64,000 nucleotides of DNA from Chelativorans salis. Lineage in GTDB: Bacteria; Pseudomonadota; Alphaproteobacteria; Rhizobiales; Rhizobiaceae. The stretch is from positions 1-64,000 of the forward strand of contig NZ_JAOCZP010000015.1 of NCBI RefSeq assembly GCF_025336525.1, in the 5' to 3' direction. The notes under the pieces are model-generated. The model saw only the letters and a list, made by a program, of their open reading frames with translations. It was not told the DNA's origin and did no database searches. The translations under genes were made by a program, and so were the position numbers. How positions within the stretch are numbered: position 1 is the first letter of the stretch; every line of letters starts with the position of its first letter. Of this stretch, positions 7,212-18,956 are shown in pieces.

Positions 7212-9617
7212 ATGAAGTTCACACTCTCCTGGCTCAAGGATCACCTCGAAACCGAGGCCACGCTTGGCGAGATCGTCGACACGCTCACCATGATCGGCCT
7301 CGAGGTCGAATCCGTCGACGATAAGTCTGCCCTGAAGCCGTTCGTTATCGCGAAGGTGCTGACGGCGGAAAAGCATCCTGATGCGGACAAGCTGAAGGTG
7401 CTGACGGTCGATGCCGGCGACGGCAAGCCCGTGCAGGTCGTGTGCGGCGCCCCCAACGCGCGCGCCGGGCTCATCGGCGCCTTCGCCGCACCCGGCACCT
7501 ACATCCCCGGCATCGACACCACGCTCTCAGTTGGCAAAATCCGCGGCGTGGAAAGTCACGGCATGATGTGCTCAGAGCGTGAGCTGCAGCTTTCCGACGA
7601 ACATACGGGCATCATCGATCTGGCCGAGGACGCTCCGGTGGGCACCTCCTTCGCCGAATGGGCGAAACTCGATGACCCAATCATCGAGATCGGGCTGACG
7701 CCGAACCGGCCGGACTGCACCGGCGTCTACGGCATCGCTCGCGATCTGGCCGCCGCGGGGCTGGGGCGCCTGAAGGACGGGACGGTCGAGCCGGTCTCCG
7801 GCAGCGGCGCCTGTCCGGTGGATGTGCGGATCGAGGCGCCGGATCTCTGTCACGGTTTCGCGCTGCGCGCCGTGCGCGGGGTCAGGAATGGTCCCTCGCC
7901 CAAATGGATGCAGCAACGGCTGATCGCCATCGGCCTGCGCCCGATCAATGCGCTGGTCGATATCACCAACTATGTCACCTTCGACCGTGGCCGCCCCTTG
8001 CACGTCTTCGACGCCGCCAAGGTGACAGGCGACCTGACCGTCCGCCGCGCCAAAGAGGACGAGACGGTGCTGGCGCTCGACGAGCGCGAATACCGGCTTT
8101 CGCCGGAGGTCTGCGTCATTGCCGACGAGAACAGCGTCGAATCGATCGCCGGCATTATGGGCGGCGAGCATTCCGGCTGCAGCGCGGAGACGACGGATGT
8201 GCTCATCGAATCGGCCCTGTGGGAGCCGACAAACATCGCCCGCACCGGCCGTGATCTCGGCATTATCACCGACGCGCGCTACCGCTTCGAGCGCGGGGTG
8301 GACCCTGAGTTCATGGTCGGCGGCATGGAACTGGCCACCCGACTCGTCCTGGAGATTTGCGGCGGCGAGGCCACTGAGGCGCGTGTTGTCGGTTATCAGG
8401 GGCACACGCCGAAAACGGTCTCCTTCCCGCCTGCCGAGGTGAAGCGGCTTACCGGGCTCGACGTGCCGCCCGAGGAAAGCCTCGCCATCCTCTCGCGCCT
8501 CGGCTTCGCACCGCAAGGCGCGGGCGAGACGGTGGAGGTCGCCGTCCCCTCCTGGCGGCCAGACGTCGATGGAAAGGCCGACCTTGTGGAAGAGGTGATG
8601 CGCATTCACGGCGTCAGCGAGATCGCACCCGGGCCGATGATCTCGCACGACGCCGTCAGCGGTCGCATACTCACCACCCTGCAGGTGCGCACGCGCCAGG
8701 CCAAGCGCGCACTTGCCGCGCGCGGCATGATGGAGGCCGTCACCTGGTCGTTCATCCCCGCCGATCATGCAAAGCTCTTCGGCGGCGGGCAAAGGGCATT
8801 AACGCTCGCCAACCCCATCGCCGCCGATATGTCGACCATGCGCCCGTCGCTTCTGCCCGGTCTGGTCACCGCCGCGCAACGCAACGCCGACCGCGGCTTC
8901 GCCGACGTGGCGCTGTTCGAGGTCTCGGGCGCCTATGAGGGCGACAGCCCGGAGGGCCAGCGCCGCGTGGCGGCCGGCATCCGCCGCGGCACTGCACGGC
9001 TGGAGGGCGAGGGCCGCCACTGGGCCGGCAACGCCGCGCCCGTCGGCGTCTTCGAGGCCAAGGCCGACGCGCTCGCCGTGCTCGAAACCGGCGGCGCTCC
9101 GGTGGACAAGCTGCAGATCGAGGCTGGCGGGCCGGACTGGTATCACCCCGGTCGTTCGGGCACGATCAAGCTAGGCCCGAAGATAGTGCTCGGCACCTTC
9201 GGCGAGTTCCACCCGAAGACGTTGGAGGCGCTGGATGTTTCCGGCCCGCTGTGCGGTTTCGAGGTCTTCATCGACGCGATCCCCGAGCCGAAGGCCAGGG
9301 CGACGCGCACGAAGCCGCGCCTCGACCTTTCGCCCTTCCAGGCGGTTAAGCGGGACTTCGCCTTCGTGGTCGACAGGGCCGTCGAGGCCGGCACGCTGAC
9401 CCGCGCCGCGGCAAGCGCCGACAAGAAGCTGATCTCGGACGTCAGCGTTTTCGACGTCTTTGCGGGCGCTGCTCTTGGGCCGGACAAGAAGTCCATCGCC
9501 ATCGAGGTGACGATCCAACCGGTGGAAAGAACGCTGACGGATGAGGATTTCGAGGCGGTCGCGGGAAGAATCGTGGAGAATGTCGGCAAGCAGACAGGCG
9601 GCGTGTTGAGAAGCTGA
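7212..9617 (+). CDS. pheT: Phenylalanyl-tRNA synthetase beta subunit
   Basis: The 801-residue beta chain of PheRS, which carries tRNA binding and editing functions. Domain order is standard: a tRNA-binding OB fold near residues 40-150 ([16 protein letters not shown]), the B3/B4 editing region ([18 protein letters not shown]), a B5 region, a degenerate class II core ([13 protein letters not shown]) and a C-terminal ferredoxin-like anticodon-binding domain ([20 protein letters not shown]). Length is normal. GAGGATC precedes the ATG. It follows the GFA gene by 25 bases in the same transcript as pheS. Confidence 0.96.
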   Translation: MKFTLSWLKDHLETEATLGEIVDTLTMIGLEVESVDDKSALKPFVIAKVLTAEKHPDADKLKVLTVDAGDGKPVQVVCGAPNARAGLIGAFAAPGTYIPGIDTTLSVGKIRGVESHGMMCSERELQLSDEHTGIIDLAEDAPVGTSFAEWAKLDDPIIEIGLTPNRPDCTGVYGIARDLAAAGLGRLKDGTVEPVSGSGACPVDVRIEAPDLCHGFALRAVRGVRNGPSPKWMQQRLIAIGLRPINALVDITNYVTFDRGRPLHVFDAAKVTGDLTVRRAKEDETVLALDEREYRLSPEVCVIADENSVESIAGIMGGEHSGCSAETTDVLIESALWEPTNIARTGRDLGIITDARYRFERGVDPEFMVGGMELATRLVLEICGGEATEARVVGYQGHTPKTVSFPPAEVKRLTGLDVPPEESLAILSRLGFAPQGAGETVEVAVPSWRPDVDGKADLVEEVMRIHGVSEIAPGPMISHDAVSGRILTTLQVRTRQAKRALAARGMMEAVTWSFIPADHAKLFGGGQRALTLANPIAADMSTMRPSLLPGLVTAAQRNADRGFADVALFEVSGAYEGDSPEGQRRVAAGIRRGTARLEGEGRHWAGNAAPVGVFEAKADALAVLETGGAPVDKLQIEAGGPDWYHPGRSGTIKLGPKIVLGTFGEFHPKTLEALDVSGPLCGFEVFIDAIPEPKARATRTKPRLDLSPFQAVKRDFAFVVDRAVEAGTLTRAAASADKKLISDVSVFDVFAGAALGPDKKSIAIEVTIQPVERTLTDEDFEAVAGRIVENVGKQTGGVLRS

Positions 9618-9640
9618 GCGAATGGGGAGGAGGGGCGCCG

Positions 9641-10243
9641 ATGGATCACTTGAGATACGCCGGCGCTTCTTCCAAGGCGCAGCGAGCGGCCTTCCTCGAC
9701 ATCGTCTGGCGCGACCCGCTGGTGCGCGAGGCGCTCCAGCGCGCGCGCAACCTCGATCTGCCGCACTGGTGGATCGTCTCGGGCACGCTCTACAACACGA
9801 TCTGGAACAACCTCACCCGTCGCCCGAGTGGCTACGGCATCAAGGACATCGACTTTTTCTACTTCGACGACAGCGATCTCTCCTGGGGGGCGGAGGATGT
9901 CATCATCCGGCGGGGCGAGGAAGTCTTCGCGGGACTTCCCAAGCCCGTAGAGATCCGCAACCAGGCGCGCGTCCATCTATGGTACGAGCAACGCTTCGGC
10001 AGGAAATGCCCACCGCTTTCCTCGTGTCGCGATTCGATCGCCCGTTTCGCCACCCGCACCCATGCCGTCGGCGTGCGCCTTGAACATGGCGGTGGACTTG
10101 AGCTGTGTGCCCCTTACGGTCTCGAAGACATCTTCGCATTCCGCGTCGTGCCGAACCGCATCGTCGATAATCGTGCCATCCATGAGACCAAGGCCGCCCG
10201 TGCCAAAGCGACTTGGCCGGAGCTGACCGTGATACCGTGGTGA
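9641..10243 (+). CDS. Nucleotidyltransferase family protein (DUF925 type)
   Basis: A 200-residue protein resembling the small bacterial nucleotidyltransferase-like family PF06042 (formerly DUF925). The likely active-site strand is GIKDIDFFYFDDSDLSW, giving the paired acidic residues of a pol-beta-like fold, preceded by the helix-capping WIVSGTLYNTIWN. The C-terminal half includes GLEDIFAFRVVPNR, typical of this family. No substrate is known. It starts 23 bases after pheT and may be read through from that operon. There is no toxin or antitoxin partner next to it. Confidence 0.8.
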   Translation: MDHLRYAGASSKAQRAAFLDIVWRDPLVREALQRARNLDLPHWWIVSGTLYNTIWNNLTRRPSGYGIKDIDFFYFDDSDLSWGAEDVIIRRGEEVFAGLPKPVEIRNQARVHLWYEQRFGRKCPPLSSCRDSIARFATRTHAVGVRLEHGGGLELCAPYGLEDIFAFRVVPNRIVDNRAIHETKAARAKATWPELTVIPW

Positions 10244-10358
10244 AGTTCCGTACCCCCTCAGCACGAAGGGTGCCCGCAACGGCTTTGCCGGCTGCTTTGC
10301 CAGCCGAACATGACGACCGCAACGCGCCGCGTTAATCTGCTGGCATAAGCCACGTCTC

Positions 10359-10710
10359 ATGTTTCGCAACAGGAGAGACGGCTACCGCCTTGTCGCGATC
10401 GCTTTTCATTGGATGGCCCGGATCGTCGGCCAGATCGGCCTCGGCCTCCTCATGCTTCGGGTGGCCGACCAGCGCCTCGCCAGTCCGCCGCACCGGCGAG
10501 GACATGGCGACCATCGAAGGCAACCTCACGGCTCGCGGCCGGATCTTCCAAGAGACGTTTCACGTCAGGCTTGCGAGGCGGCGCAACAAGGGAGCCTGCG
10601 CTTTCATGTCCGCGGCAAGGTCTTCCGCTCCCGCTATGGCATGGATGTCGGGACGCCGCCCTTCTCCAACGTCGTACTTCGATATGGACCTCGCCTCCGT
10701 GCGCCGATAG
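10359..10710 (+). pseudogene. Decayed cytochrome b561/YceI-type gene remnant
   Basis: The 495 bases between the nucleotidyltransferase and the Gfo/Idh gene hold no intact gene but show pieces of one. In one frame, [19 protein letters not shown] (from about 10380) resembles the first heme-binding helix of cytochrome b561. In another frame, [12 protein letters not shown] (about 10504) resembles the YceI ITGDLTLNG strand. Back in the first frame, [19 protein letters not shown] (about 10595) resembles the following YceI strands. Fused b561-YceI proteins exist in rhizobia, and here most of the middle is missing and frames shift. Homology is by eye, so this is moderate confidence. Confidence 0.45.
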
Positions 10711-10738
10711 TCTCGCCGCGCTTGTTTCAGGAGGTGTC

Positions 10739-11725
10739 ATGTTCCGTTGGGGTATTCTGTCGACGGCCAAGATCGGCCGCGAGTTCGTCATTCCGCAGCT
10801 TCTGGACGCGGAGAACGGAGTGGTCACCGCCATCGCCAGCCGCGACGAGGCGCGGGCGAAAGCCGTTGCCGAGCGCTTCGGCATCCCGCATGCTTTTTCC
10901 TCCTACGAAGCGCTGCTCGCCTCGCCGGAGGTGGACGGCGTCTACATTCCGCTCCCCACCTCGCAGCATGTGGAATGGGCGGTGAAGGCGGCGGACGCCG
11001 GCAAGCACGTGCTGGTGGAAAAGCCGCTGGCGCTCAACGCCGACGATATCCGTCAGGTGATCGAGGCGCGCGACCGCAACCGAGTGCTCGTCTGCGAGGC
11101 CTTCATGGTCACGTACCATCCGCAATGGCACAAGGCGCGGGAATTGATCGCCGAGGGTGCCATCGGCCGCCTGCGCCATGTGCAGGGTGCCTTCACCTAT
11201 CACAATGTCGACCCCGGCAACATGCGCAACCGGCCGGAGCTCGGCGGCGGCGGCCTGCCCGACATCGGCGTCTATCCGACCGTCGCCACGCGCTTCGTCA
11301 CCGGCTGCGAGCCGGAGCGCCTTCAGGCGGTCGTCGAGCGCGACGCCAAATTCGGCACGGATACCTATGCCAGCGTCAAGGCGGACTGCGGTGGCTTCGA
11401 GATGAGCTTCTACGTGTCCACGCAGATGGCGGCGCGGCAGGTGATGGTGTTTCACGGCGACAAGGGCTTCATCGAGGTGGAGACGCCGTTCAATTCGCGC
11501 GTCTACGGCGACGACCGCGTCATCCTGCACAGCGCCGACCACGGAACCTCGACCGTCTACCGCTACGGCGACATCCGCCAGTACCGCCGCCAGGCGGAAG
11601 CCTTCGCCCGTGCGGCCGGTGGCGAGGACGCGTCGGTCTTCACGCTGGAGGAGTCGGTGAAGAATCAGAAGGTGATTGACGCCATCTACCGCGCAGCTGC
11701 CCATGACGGCTGGGAACAGGTCTAG
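10739..11725 (+). CDS. Gfo/Idh/MocA family oxidoreductase
   Basis: A 328-residue NAD(P)-dependent sugar or inositol-type dehydrogenase. The N-terminal Rossmann half begins [20 protein letters not shown] and includes the family motif [10 protein letters not shown] at about residues 97-106 (EKP lysine). The C-terminal alpha/beta domain has [12 protein letters not shown], where Asp and the following Tyr lie near the active site. AGGAGG stands 4 bases before the ATG at 10739. It lies directly after the b561/YceI remnant and ahead of the dnaK promoter, so it is likely its own unit. Substrate cannot be deduced. Confidence 0.9.
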   Translation: MFRWGILSTAKIGREFVIPQLLDAENGVVTAIASRDEARAKAVAERFGIPHAFSSYEALLASPEVDGVYIPLPTSQHVEWAVKAADAGKHVLVEKPLALNADDIRQVIEARDRNRVLVCEAFMVTYHPQWHKARELIAEGAIGRLRHVQGAFTYHNVDPGNMRNRPELGGGGLPDIGVYPTVATRFVTGCEPERLQAVVERDAKFGTDTYASVKADCGGFEMSFYVSTQMAARQVMVFHGDKGFIEVETPFNSRVYGDDRVILHSADHGTSTVYRYGDIRQYRRQAEAFARAAGGEDASVFTLEESVKNQKVIDAIYRAAAHDGWEQV

Positions 11726-11787
11726 CAACCCGCTTCAGGATCGGCCGTTTCCTGCCGCTATCTTGTGCCGGATCAGGCACATGCCGC

Positions 11788-11817
11788 CTTGCGTGATAAA
11801 AATGCTGTTCTTATATA
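11788..11817 (+). promoter_or_regulatory. RpoH-type heat-shock promoter of dnaK
   Basis: CTTG at 11788-11791 is followed after 18 bases by CTTATATA at 11810-11817, which resembles the alphaproteobacterial sigma-32 pattern (CTTG, 17-18 bases, C-rich/T-A-T -10). Transcription would begin near 11824, giving a leader of roughly 115 bases before dnaK. No CIRCE inverted repeat is visible here. Confidence 0.6.
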
Positions 11818-11939
11818 CGCGGCGAAGTCGCGGCTTGTGCGTCTCACCGACCGAAGCATCGCGGCATTTCGGTATGAACAGGGGCTGTTGCCTGGAACGC
11901 CTGAATGGGTCCTGACAGTCTGCTAAGCGGAGAGAATAG

Positions 11940-13853
<1,914 letters not shown>

Positions 13854-13875
13854 CCGGCGTTTGCGGAATAACAGG

Positions 13876-13913
13876 AAGGCCCGGGCGTCGTTGCCCGGGC
13901 CTTCTTCTTTTCG
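13876..13913 (+). terminator. Rho-independent terminator after dnaK
   Basis: A perfect 11-bp stem, AAGGCCCGGGC (13876-13886) with GCCCGGGCCTT (13893-13903), 6-base loop, followed by CTTCTTTTC. It separates dnaK from dnaJ, so dnaJ either has its own promoter or relies on read-through. Confidence 0.88.
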
Positions 13914-14043
13914 GGACTGTCAGCGGCTGACGGCTTTCAAAATCCCGCAGACTATGGCATTCGCACTGCGGAACACCTAAATAGCGGGCACCGGCCGGGG
14001 ACAGTGGTGCCGGGTCCAGAAGAACATGCGGGATCTTTAATTC

Positions 14044-15168
14044 ATGAAGGCAGATTTTTACGAGACGCTCAGCGTGTCGAGAAACGCCGACGAGAAGGAA
14101 CTAAAGAGCGCATTCCGCAAGCTCGCCATGAAGTATCACCCGGACCGCAACCCAGGCGATACCGAGGCGGAGCAGAAGTTCAAGGAAATCAACCTCGCCT
14201 ACGAGACGCTGCGCGACCCGCAGAAGCGCGCAGCCTACGACCGCTTCGGCCACGCCGCCTTCGAGAATGGCGGCATGGGCGGGCGCGGCGCCGGCTTTGG
14301 CGGTAGCGGCTTCGCCGATATTTTCGAGGACATTTTCGGGGACATCATGGGCGGCGGGCGCCGTCGCTCCGGCGGCCGCGACCGGGGCGCGGACCTTCGC
14401 TACAACATGGAAATCACGCTCGAGGAGGGCTATACCGGCAAGACGGCGCAGATCCACGTGCCCACGTCGGTGAGCTGCGATGAATGCTCCGGCTCGGGCG
14501 CCAAGCCCGGCTCCTCCCCGGCACAGTGTTCCATGTGCCACGGCGCCGGCCGCGTGCGCGCCGCGCAGGGCTTCTTTTCGATCGAGCGCACCTGCCCGCA
14601 GTGCCAGGGCCGCGGCGAGATCATCAAGGATCCCTGCACGAAATGCTCCGGGCAAGGGCGCGTCGTCGAGGAGCGCTCGCTTTCCGTCAACATCCCGGCC
14701 GGCATCGAGGACGGCACGCGCATTCGCCTCGCCGGCGAGGGCGAGGCCGGACTGCGCGGCGGCCCGGCGGGCGATCTCTACATCTTCCTGTCCGTCAAGC
14801 CGCACGAGTTCTTCCAGCGCGACGGCGCCGATCTCTATTGCAAGGTCCCCATCTCCATGACGACCGCCGCCCTCGGCGGCTCTTTCGAGGTCGCCACCCT
14901 CGACGGCACCCAGACCCGCGTGAAAGTGCCCGAGGGCACGCAGAATGGCCGCCAGTTCCGCATGCGCGGCAAGGGCATGCCAATTCTCAGGCAACCGCAG
15001 GTGGGCGATCTTTATATCCAGGTGGCGGTGGAGACACCGCAGAACCTGACGCGCAAACAGCGTGAACTGTTAGAAGAGTTCGAGAAAATCTCCTCCAGCG
15101 AGAACAGCCCGCAGTCGACGGGCTTCTTTGCTCGCATGAAAGATTTCCTAGAGTCTTTCGGCGACTAG
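14044..15168 (+). CDS. dnaJ: Chaperone protein DnaJ (Hsp40)
   Basis: A 374-residue type I J-protein that delivers clients to DnaK and stimulates its ATPase. The J domain holds the HPD motif in [12 protein letters not shown] Gly/Phe-rich linker (about residues 75-115, [19 protein letters not shown]) follows. All four CxxCxGxG zinc repeats are intact: [24 protein letters not shown] and CTKCSGQG. The C-terminal substrate domain contains [14 protein letters not shown]. No strong Shine-Dalgarno is visible before the ATG, so translation may be weak or the start approximate. A terminator lies between it and dnaK. Confidence 0.97.
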   Translation: MKADFYETLSVSRNADEKELKSAFRKLAMKYHPDRNPGDTEAEQKFKEINLAYETLRDPQKRAAYDRFGHAAFENGGMGGRGAGFGGSGFADIFEDIFGDIMGGGRRRSGGRDRGADLRYNMEITLEEGYTGKTAQIHVPTSVSCDECSGSGAKPGSSPAQCSMCHGAGRVRAAQGFFSIERTCPQCQGRGEIIKDPCTKCSGQGRVVEERSLSVNIPAGIEDGTRIRLAGEGEAGLRGGPAGDLYIFLSVKPHEFFQRDGADLYCKVPISMTTAALGGSFEVATLDGTQTRVKVPEGTQNGRQFRMRGKGMPILRQPQVGDLYIQVAVETPQNLTRKQRELLEEFEKISSSENSPQSTGFFARMKDFLESFGD

Positions 15169-15330
15169 GCCTGTTCAGGAACAATGCTATAAGAATGGTA
15201 TTGATGGTATAACCGGCATGAAAAAGGCCCCTCAGGGCCCGATTGCCCGTCTTCCTGCCGGCGAACCCGATCCGGTGCCAAGGGCGGGAAGTGTGGGCGA
15301 GCAACCCTGGCCTGTGGGGGAGTGAGTGAA

Positions 15331-15939
15331 ATGGGAAAAAATTTACATCTGGGTAAGGCGCTCGCTGAACGGTTCGATGAAGAGCTGCGCTTCTTCCGCG
15401 GCTGGATAGACAAGCCGAAGGCGGTCGGCTCCATCGTTCCGACAAGCGGTGTGACCGCCCGCCGCATGGCCTCGATCGTGCGTCCCGAGCGGGACGACAT
15501 GGTGTTGGAGCTGGGCCCCGGCACTGGCGTCATCACCCGCGCAATCCTCGAGTGCGGCATAAAGCCGGAGAACCTCGTTTCCATCGAGTATTCGAGTGAT
15601 TTCGTCAGGCGGCTGCGGGACGATTTCCCGGGCGTGAATATCGTCCATGGCAGCGCTTTCGAGCTCGACGCGGTGCTCGCTCCCTGGACGGACCGCACCT
15701 TCGACAGCGTAATCTCCGCCATTCCGCTGCTCAACTTCCCGATGCCGGAGCGCATTGCTCTGATCGAGCAGATCCTGGACCTGCTGCCGGTTGGGCGGCC
15801 CGTCGTGCAGATAACCTATGGTGCGCTTTCGCCGGTGCCCGCGGGCCGCGGCAGCTATTCCGTCGAGCGTTTCGACTTCGTCATGCGCAACATTCCGCCG
15901 GCGCATCTGTGGATCTACCGCCGCGCCGCACAGGCGTGA
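15331..15939 (+). CDS. pmtA: Phosphatidylethanolamine N-methyltransferase, rhizobial PmtA type
   Basis: A 202-residue SAM-dependent enzyme that converts phosphatidylethanolamine stepwise to phosphatidylcholine at the inner membrane, important for rhizobial envelopes. It has the PmtA layout: FDEELRFFRGWIDKPKAVGS, then PTSGVTARRMAS, SAM motif I LELGPGTGVITRAIL, and IEYSSDFVRRLRDDFP, ending with RNIPPAHLWIYRR. Those match the soluble rhizobial enzyme rather than the membrane PEMT. A GTG at 15322 is in frame, but the ATG at 15331 lies 8 bases behind GGGGGAG and is preferred. It stands just downstream of dnaJ, as in several Rhizobiales. Confidence 0.9.
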   Translation: MGKNLHLGKALAERFDEELRFFRGWIDKPKAVGSIVPTSGVTARRMASIVRPERDDMVLELGPGTGVITRAILECGIKPENLVSIEYSSDFVRRLRDDFPGVNIVHGSAFELDAVLAPWTDRTFDSVISAIPLLNFPMPERIALIEQILDLLPVGRPVVQITYGALSPVPAGRGSYSVERFDFVMRNIPPAHLWIYRRAAQA

Positions 15940-16034
15940 ACGGCCGTTCATTTATCGTTCCGCGCACTGATCGCTGCCGGCTGTTGCACCACGGCATCGA
16001 TGGCTTTTAGAAGGGCGGCAATCTGGAGAGGCTC

Positions 16035-16628
16035 ATGACGGTGCGAATCCTGGTTTTCGCCGGCTCGATCCGCAGCGGCGCCTTCAGCGGCAAGACCGCC
16101 GACGCGGCCGTGAAGGAGCTGGCGCTGCAGGGTGCCGAAGTCACGCGCATCTCGCTCGCTGACTACCCCCTGCCCATCCTCAACCAGGACCTGGAGCAGG
16201 AGAGGGGTGTGCCGGAAAACGCCGTGAAGCTGGCGCAAATGATCGCCGCCCACGACGGTCTCCTGATCGCCACGCCAGAATACAACTCCTCCCTGCCGCC
16301 TTTGTTGAAGAACACCATCGATTGGATCAGTCGCGTCAAAGCAGACGCCAAAGGTCGCTCCCTTCGCGCCTTCAGCGGAAAGCCGGTAGGGCTCTGCTCC
16401 TCCTCGAGCGGCGCCTATGCCGGCGCGCGTGCCATCATCCACCTGCGCGGCGTGCTCGTGCACTGCCAGGCGGAGGTGGTCACACCGCAATGCTCCGTGG
16501 CGCGCGGTGCGGAGGCCTTCGATGAGAGTGGCGATTTCGTGGAGGAGCGACTGCAGAAGGCGATGGCCAAGGTCTGCCGCACGCTGATCGAGCGCTCACG
16601 CATGCTGTCGACGCGGGTGGAGGCGTGA
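16035..16628 (+). CDS. NADPH-dependent FMN reductase family protein
   Basis: A 197-residue flavodoxin-fold oxidoreductase of the NAD(P)H:FMN/azoreductase type. The FMN phosphate loop is FAGSIRSGAFSGKTA at residues 7-21, and the isoalloxazine-contacting segment is TPEYNSSLPPLLKNTIDWIS, highly typical of the family. Length is normal. GGAGAGGCTC gives a Shine-Dalgarno. Its stop overlaps the GTG start of the next gene, starting a run of tightly packed genes that ends with pyrF. The electron acceptor is unknown. Confidence 0.9.
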   Translation: MTVRILVFAGSIRSGAFSGKTADAAVKELALQGAEVTRISLADYPLPILNQDLEQERGVPENAVKLAQMIAAHDGLLIATPEYNSSLPPLLKNTIDWISRVKADAKGRSLRAFSGKPVGLCSSSSGAYAGARAIIHLRGVLVHCQAEVVTPQCSVARGAEAFDESGDFVEERLQKAMAKVCRTLIERSRMLSTRVEA

Positions 16629-17218
16629 AGGCCTTCTATCTCACGCACCCGCAGGTCGAGATAGAACCGGAGCGCCCCGTTCCCGAATGGCGCCTTTCCG
16701 ACGGGGGGAGGCAACGGGTCGACGCCATGCTCGGGAAGACATGGTTGCGGTCCGTCGGGTGCATCGTCTCCAGCGCAGAGTTGAAGGCCGTCGAGACGGC
16801 GGCGTTGATCGCAGCTTACCTGCGTGTCGCGGTCGAGATCGATCCGGAGATGGGAGAGAACGACCGCTCGGCGACGGGCTTTCTGCAGCCCGACGAATTC
16901 GAGGCCGCCGCCGACCGGTTCTTTGCCGAACCGGATAAAAGCTGGCAAGGCTGGGAAAGGGCGGTGGACGCTGCCGATCGCATCGAAACCGCAGTGCGCC
17001 GCGTGCTGGATCGTCCGCAGCCCGTGCCCACGCTCCTGGTCGGGCATGGCGGTGTCGGCACCTTACTCAAATGCCGGATTGGCGGCCGCCCCATTTCCAG
17101 ACGGGAAGATCAGCCCGCGGGAGGCGGAAACCTCTTCGCCTTCGGGATTGCCAGCTTCGAACTCTTATGCGACTGGACGCCGATGGAAACATTCGAGGGG
17201 GTGGACCATGCCGGCTGA
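16625..17218 (+). CDS. Histidine-phosphatase-fold protein lacking the RHG arginine
   Basis: A 197-residue protein of the phosphoglycerate-mutase-like histidine phosphatase superfamily. The usual LVRHGE at the N-terminus reads [12 protein letters not shown], so the catalytic His (His8) is kept but the preceding Arg is Thr and the Gly is Pro. The second half is classical: [11 protein letters not shown] and [12 protein letters not shown] with the second His. This divergent form recurs in rhizobia. Catalysis may be weak or altered. The GTG start at 16625 overlaps the stop upstream, and its 3' end overlaps the pyrF start by 11 bases. Function is not assignable. Confidence 0.75.
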   Translation: MKAFYLTHPQVEIEPERPVPEWRLSDGGRQRVDAMLGKTWLRSVGCIVSSAELKAVETAALIAAYLRVAVEIDPEMGENDRSATGFLQPDEFEAAADRFFAEPDKSWQGWERAVDAADRIETAVRRVLDRPQPVPTLLVGHGGVGTLLKCRIGGRPISRREDQPAGGGNLFAFGIASFELLCDWTPMETFEGVDHAG

Positions 17219-17909
17219 CGAGATGCGCGACCGCCTGATCGTCGGGCTAGACGTGCCCACGCTCGCCGAGGCCGAGAAGGCGGTGGCCGAACTGGGCGAC
17301 ACCGTGGGCTTCTACAAGATCGGCTATCAGCTCGCCTTCGCCGGTGGTTTAGGCTTTGCGCAGGAGCTAGTGCAGTCGGGCAAGAAGGTCTTCCTCGACA
17401 TGAAGCTGCTCGACATCGACAATACCGTCGCCAAAGGCGTCGAGAATATCGCCCGCATGGGCGTCACCATGCTGACGTTGCACGCTTACCCCAAGGCCAT
17501 GCGCGCTGCCGTTGCCGCGGCCGAAGGCTCCGGCCTGTGCCTGCTTGGCGTCACAGTGCTCACTTCCATGGACGAGCAAGACCTGATCGACGCCGGCTAT
17601 GAATACGACCCACACACGCTGGTGCTACGCCGCGCCGAGCAGGTGCGTGACGCCGGCATGGGCGGCGTCGTCTGCTCGGCGGCCGAAGCCGAAGCCGTTC
17701 GCGCCATCGTCGGGCCGGATCTGGCGGTCGTCACGCCGGGTATACGCCCCGCGGGTGCTGCCCTTGGCGACCAGAAGCGCGTGATGACGCCCGCCGGCGC
17801 CATCCGCGCCGGCGCCAGCCATCTGGTCGTCGCCCGCCCCGTGGTTGCCGCAGCCGACCGCAGGGCCGCCGCCGAAACGATCCTGGCGGAAATGCTCACT
17901 GCCGCCTGA
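17208..17909 (+). CDS. pyrF: Orotidine 5'-phosphate decarboxylase
   Basis: A 233-residue TIM-barrel enzyme that makes UMP from OMP, the last step of de novo pyrimidine synthesis. The catalytic charged array is in [14 protein letters not shown] (Lys and paired Asp), the entry strand is [16 protein letters not shown], and the phosphate grip is [10 protein letters not shown] followed by [10 protein letters not shown]. Length is normal. The ATG at 17208 lies inside the 3' end of the phosphatase-like gene, so translation is likely coupled. DUF1330 follows after 27 bases. Confidence 0.96.
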   Translation: MPADEMRDRLIVGLDVPTLAEAEKAVAELGDTVGFYKIGYQLAFAGGLGFAQELVQSGKKVFLDMKLLDIDNTVAKGVENIARMGVTMLTLHAYPKAMRAAVAAAEGSGLCLLGVTVLTSMDEQDLIDAGYEYDPHTLVLRRAEQVRDAGMGGVVCSAAEAEAVRAIVGPDLAVVTPGIRPAGAALGDQKRVMTPAGAIRAGASHLVVARPVVAAADRRAAAETILAEMLTAA

Positions 17910-17936
17910 AGACTGACAACCGAGGGGAGGGGAAAA

Positions 17937-18230
17937 ATGCCCAAGGCCTATTGGATTGCCCACGTGGATGTGCGCGACCCGGAGCGCTACAAGGACTATG
18001 TGGCGACGGCAAAGCCCGCCTTCGAGCGCTTCGGCGCCCGGTTTCTGGCGCGCGGCGGAGCCTATGAAGCCATGGAAGGCAAGGGGCGCGGGCGCAATGT
18101 GGTGATCGAGTTCCCGTCCATGCAGGCGGCCACGGACTGCTATAATTCCCCCGATTACCAGGCCGCCAAGGCCATCCGCCAAGAGGTGGCCGACGCCGAA
18201 ATGATCATCGTCGAAGGCTATGAGGGCTGA
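17937..18230 (+). CDS. DUF1330 domain protein
   Basis: A 97-residue small alpha/beta protein of the DUF1330 (dimeric ferredoxin-like barrel) family. It begins PKAYWIAHVDVRDPERYKDY and contains RFLARGGAYEAMEGKGRGRNVV followed by EFPSMQAATDCYNSPDYQAA, the family's conserved core. The biochemical role is unknown; the fold is shared with ABM-type monooxygenases. A GGGGAGGGG Shine-Dalgarno precedes the ATG. It sits between pyrF and a GNAT gene in one apparent transcript. Confidence 0.9.
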   Translation: MPKAYWIAHVDVRDPERYKDYVATAKPAFERFGARFLARGGAYEAMEGKGRGRNVVIEFPSMQAATDCYNSPDYQAAKAIRQEVADAEMIIVEGYEG

Positions 18231-18242
18231 ACCGCGCGCACG

Positions 18243-18782
18243 ATGACGGAACATGGACTGCCGGCAGGCTACGCCATCCGCGCCTACCGCTCGGACGATG
18301 CAGCCGTGCTGGCAGGAGTGGACGTCCGCGCTTCCGCACTTTTTGCAGCGTTCGGGTATCCCTCGCTGGCTGACAATCCGCGGATGACACCGGCGGAATT
18401 CGACGCCTTTGCTGGAAAGAATGAGACCCTGGTCGCCGTTCATCATGGTGGCGAGGCGGTGGGCTATGCGGTTCTCCATCCACTCGCCGGTTTCCTGCAT
18501 TTGCGGGAGCTCGCCGTCGATCCCGACCATGGGCGCCGCGGCATCGGCACGGCGTTGCTTAATGCTGCGATCGACAGAAGCCGCGAGGAAGGCCACGAAG
18601 GTGTTTCGCTGACGACCTTTCGCGACCTTCCCTTCAATGAGCGTTTCTATGCCGGAGAGGGCTTCGTTGAATGCGCCCTTAATGCCGCTCCCGCCCCCCT
18701 CGCCAGGCAATTTCTGACGGAAGTGCCACCGGGAATCGCAGCCGAAAGGCGGCTTTTGATGCTGCGACGCAACATCCCCTGA
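18243..18782 (+). CDS. GNAT family N-acetyltransferase
   Basis: A 179-residue acetyltransferase of the GNAT superfamily. Motif A for acetyl-CoA pyrophosphate binding is LAVDPDHGRRGIGTALLNAA (R/Q-x-x-G-x-G/A within it), and motif B is FRDLPFNERFYAGEGFVE. The acceptor substrate is unknown. It lies 12 bases after DUF1330 and so belongs to the same run of genes. The next gene, phaZ, is separated by about 170 bases with regulatory sequence. Confidence 0.88.
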   Translation: MTEHGLPAGYAIRAYRSDDAAVLAGVDVRASALFAAFGYPSLADNPRMTPAEFDAFAGKNETLVAVHHGGEAVGYAVLHPLAGFLHLRELAVDPDHGRRGIGTALLNAAIDRSREEGHEGVSLTTFRDLPFNERFYAGEGFVECALNAAPAPLARQFLTEVPPGIAAERRLLMLRRNIP

Positions 18783-18846
18783 CTTGAAAGCGGCCTGGGG
18801 AGTGCATAAGTTTCAGTAAGTTAACTAGGATAGCAGTTGCCTCTAT

Positions 18847-18858
18847 TGCAATGCACCA
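18847..18858 (+). promoter_or_regulatory. PhaR-type operator upstream of phaZ
   Basis: TGCAATGCACCA matches, at all 12 positions, the pattern TGCRNYGCASMA that I recall as a PhaR-binding motif from rhizobial work. It lies 98 bases before the PHB depolymerase start, the expected place for control by the polyhydroxybutyrate-sensing repressor PhaR. phaR itself is not in the window. Confidence 0.55.
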
Positions 18859-18956
18859 AACCTGCGTTAGTTTGAACCGTCGTCCATTGCCGCAGCGCAA
18901 GCCGCTTTGCCGGACACGCGACCGGCAATAAGGGTCCCGCGTCGGAAAGGTCTCTC

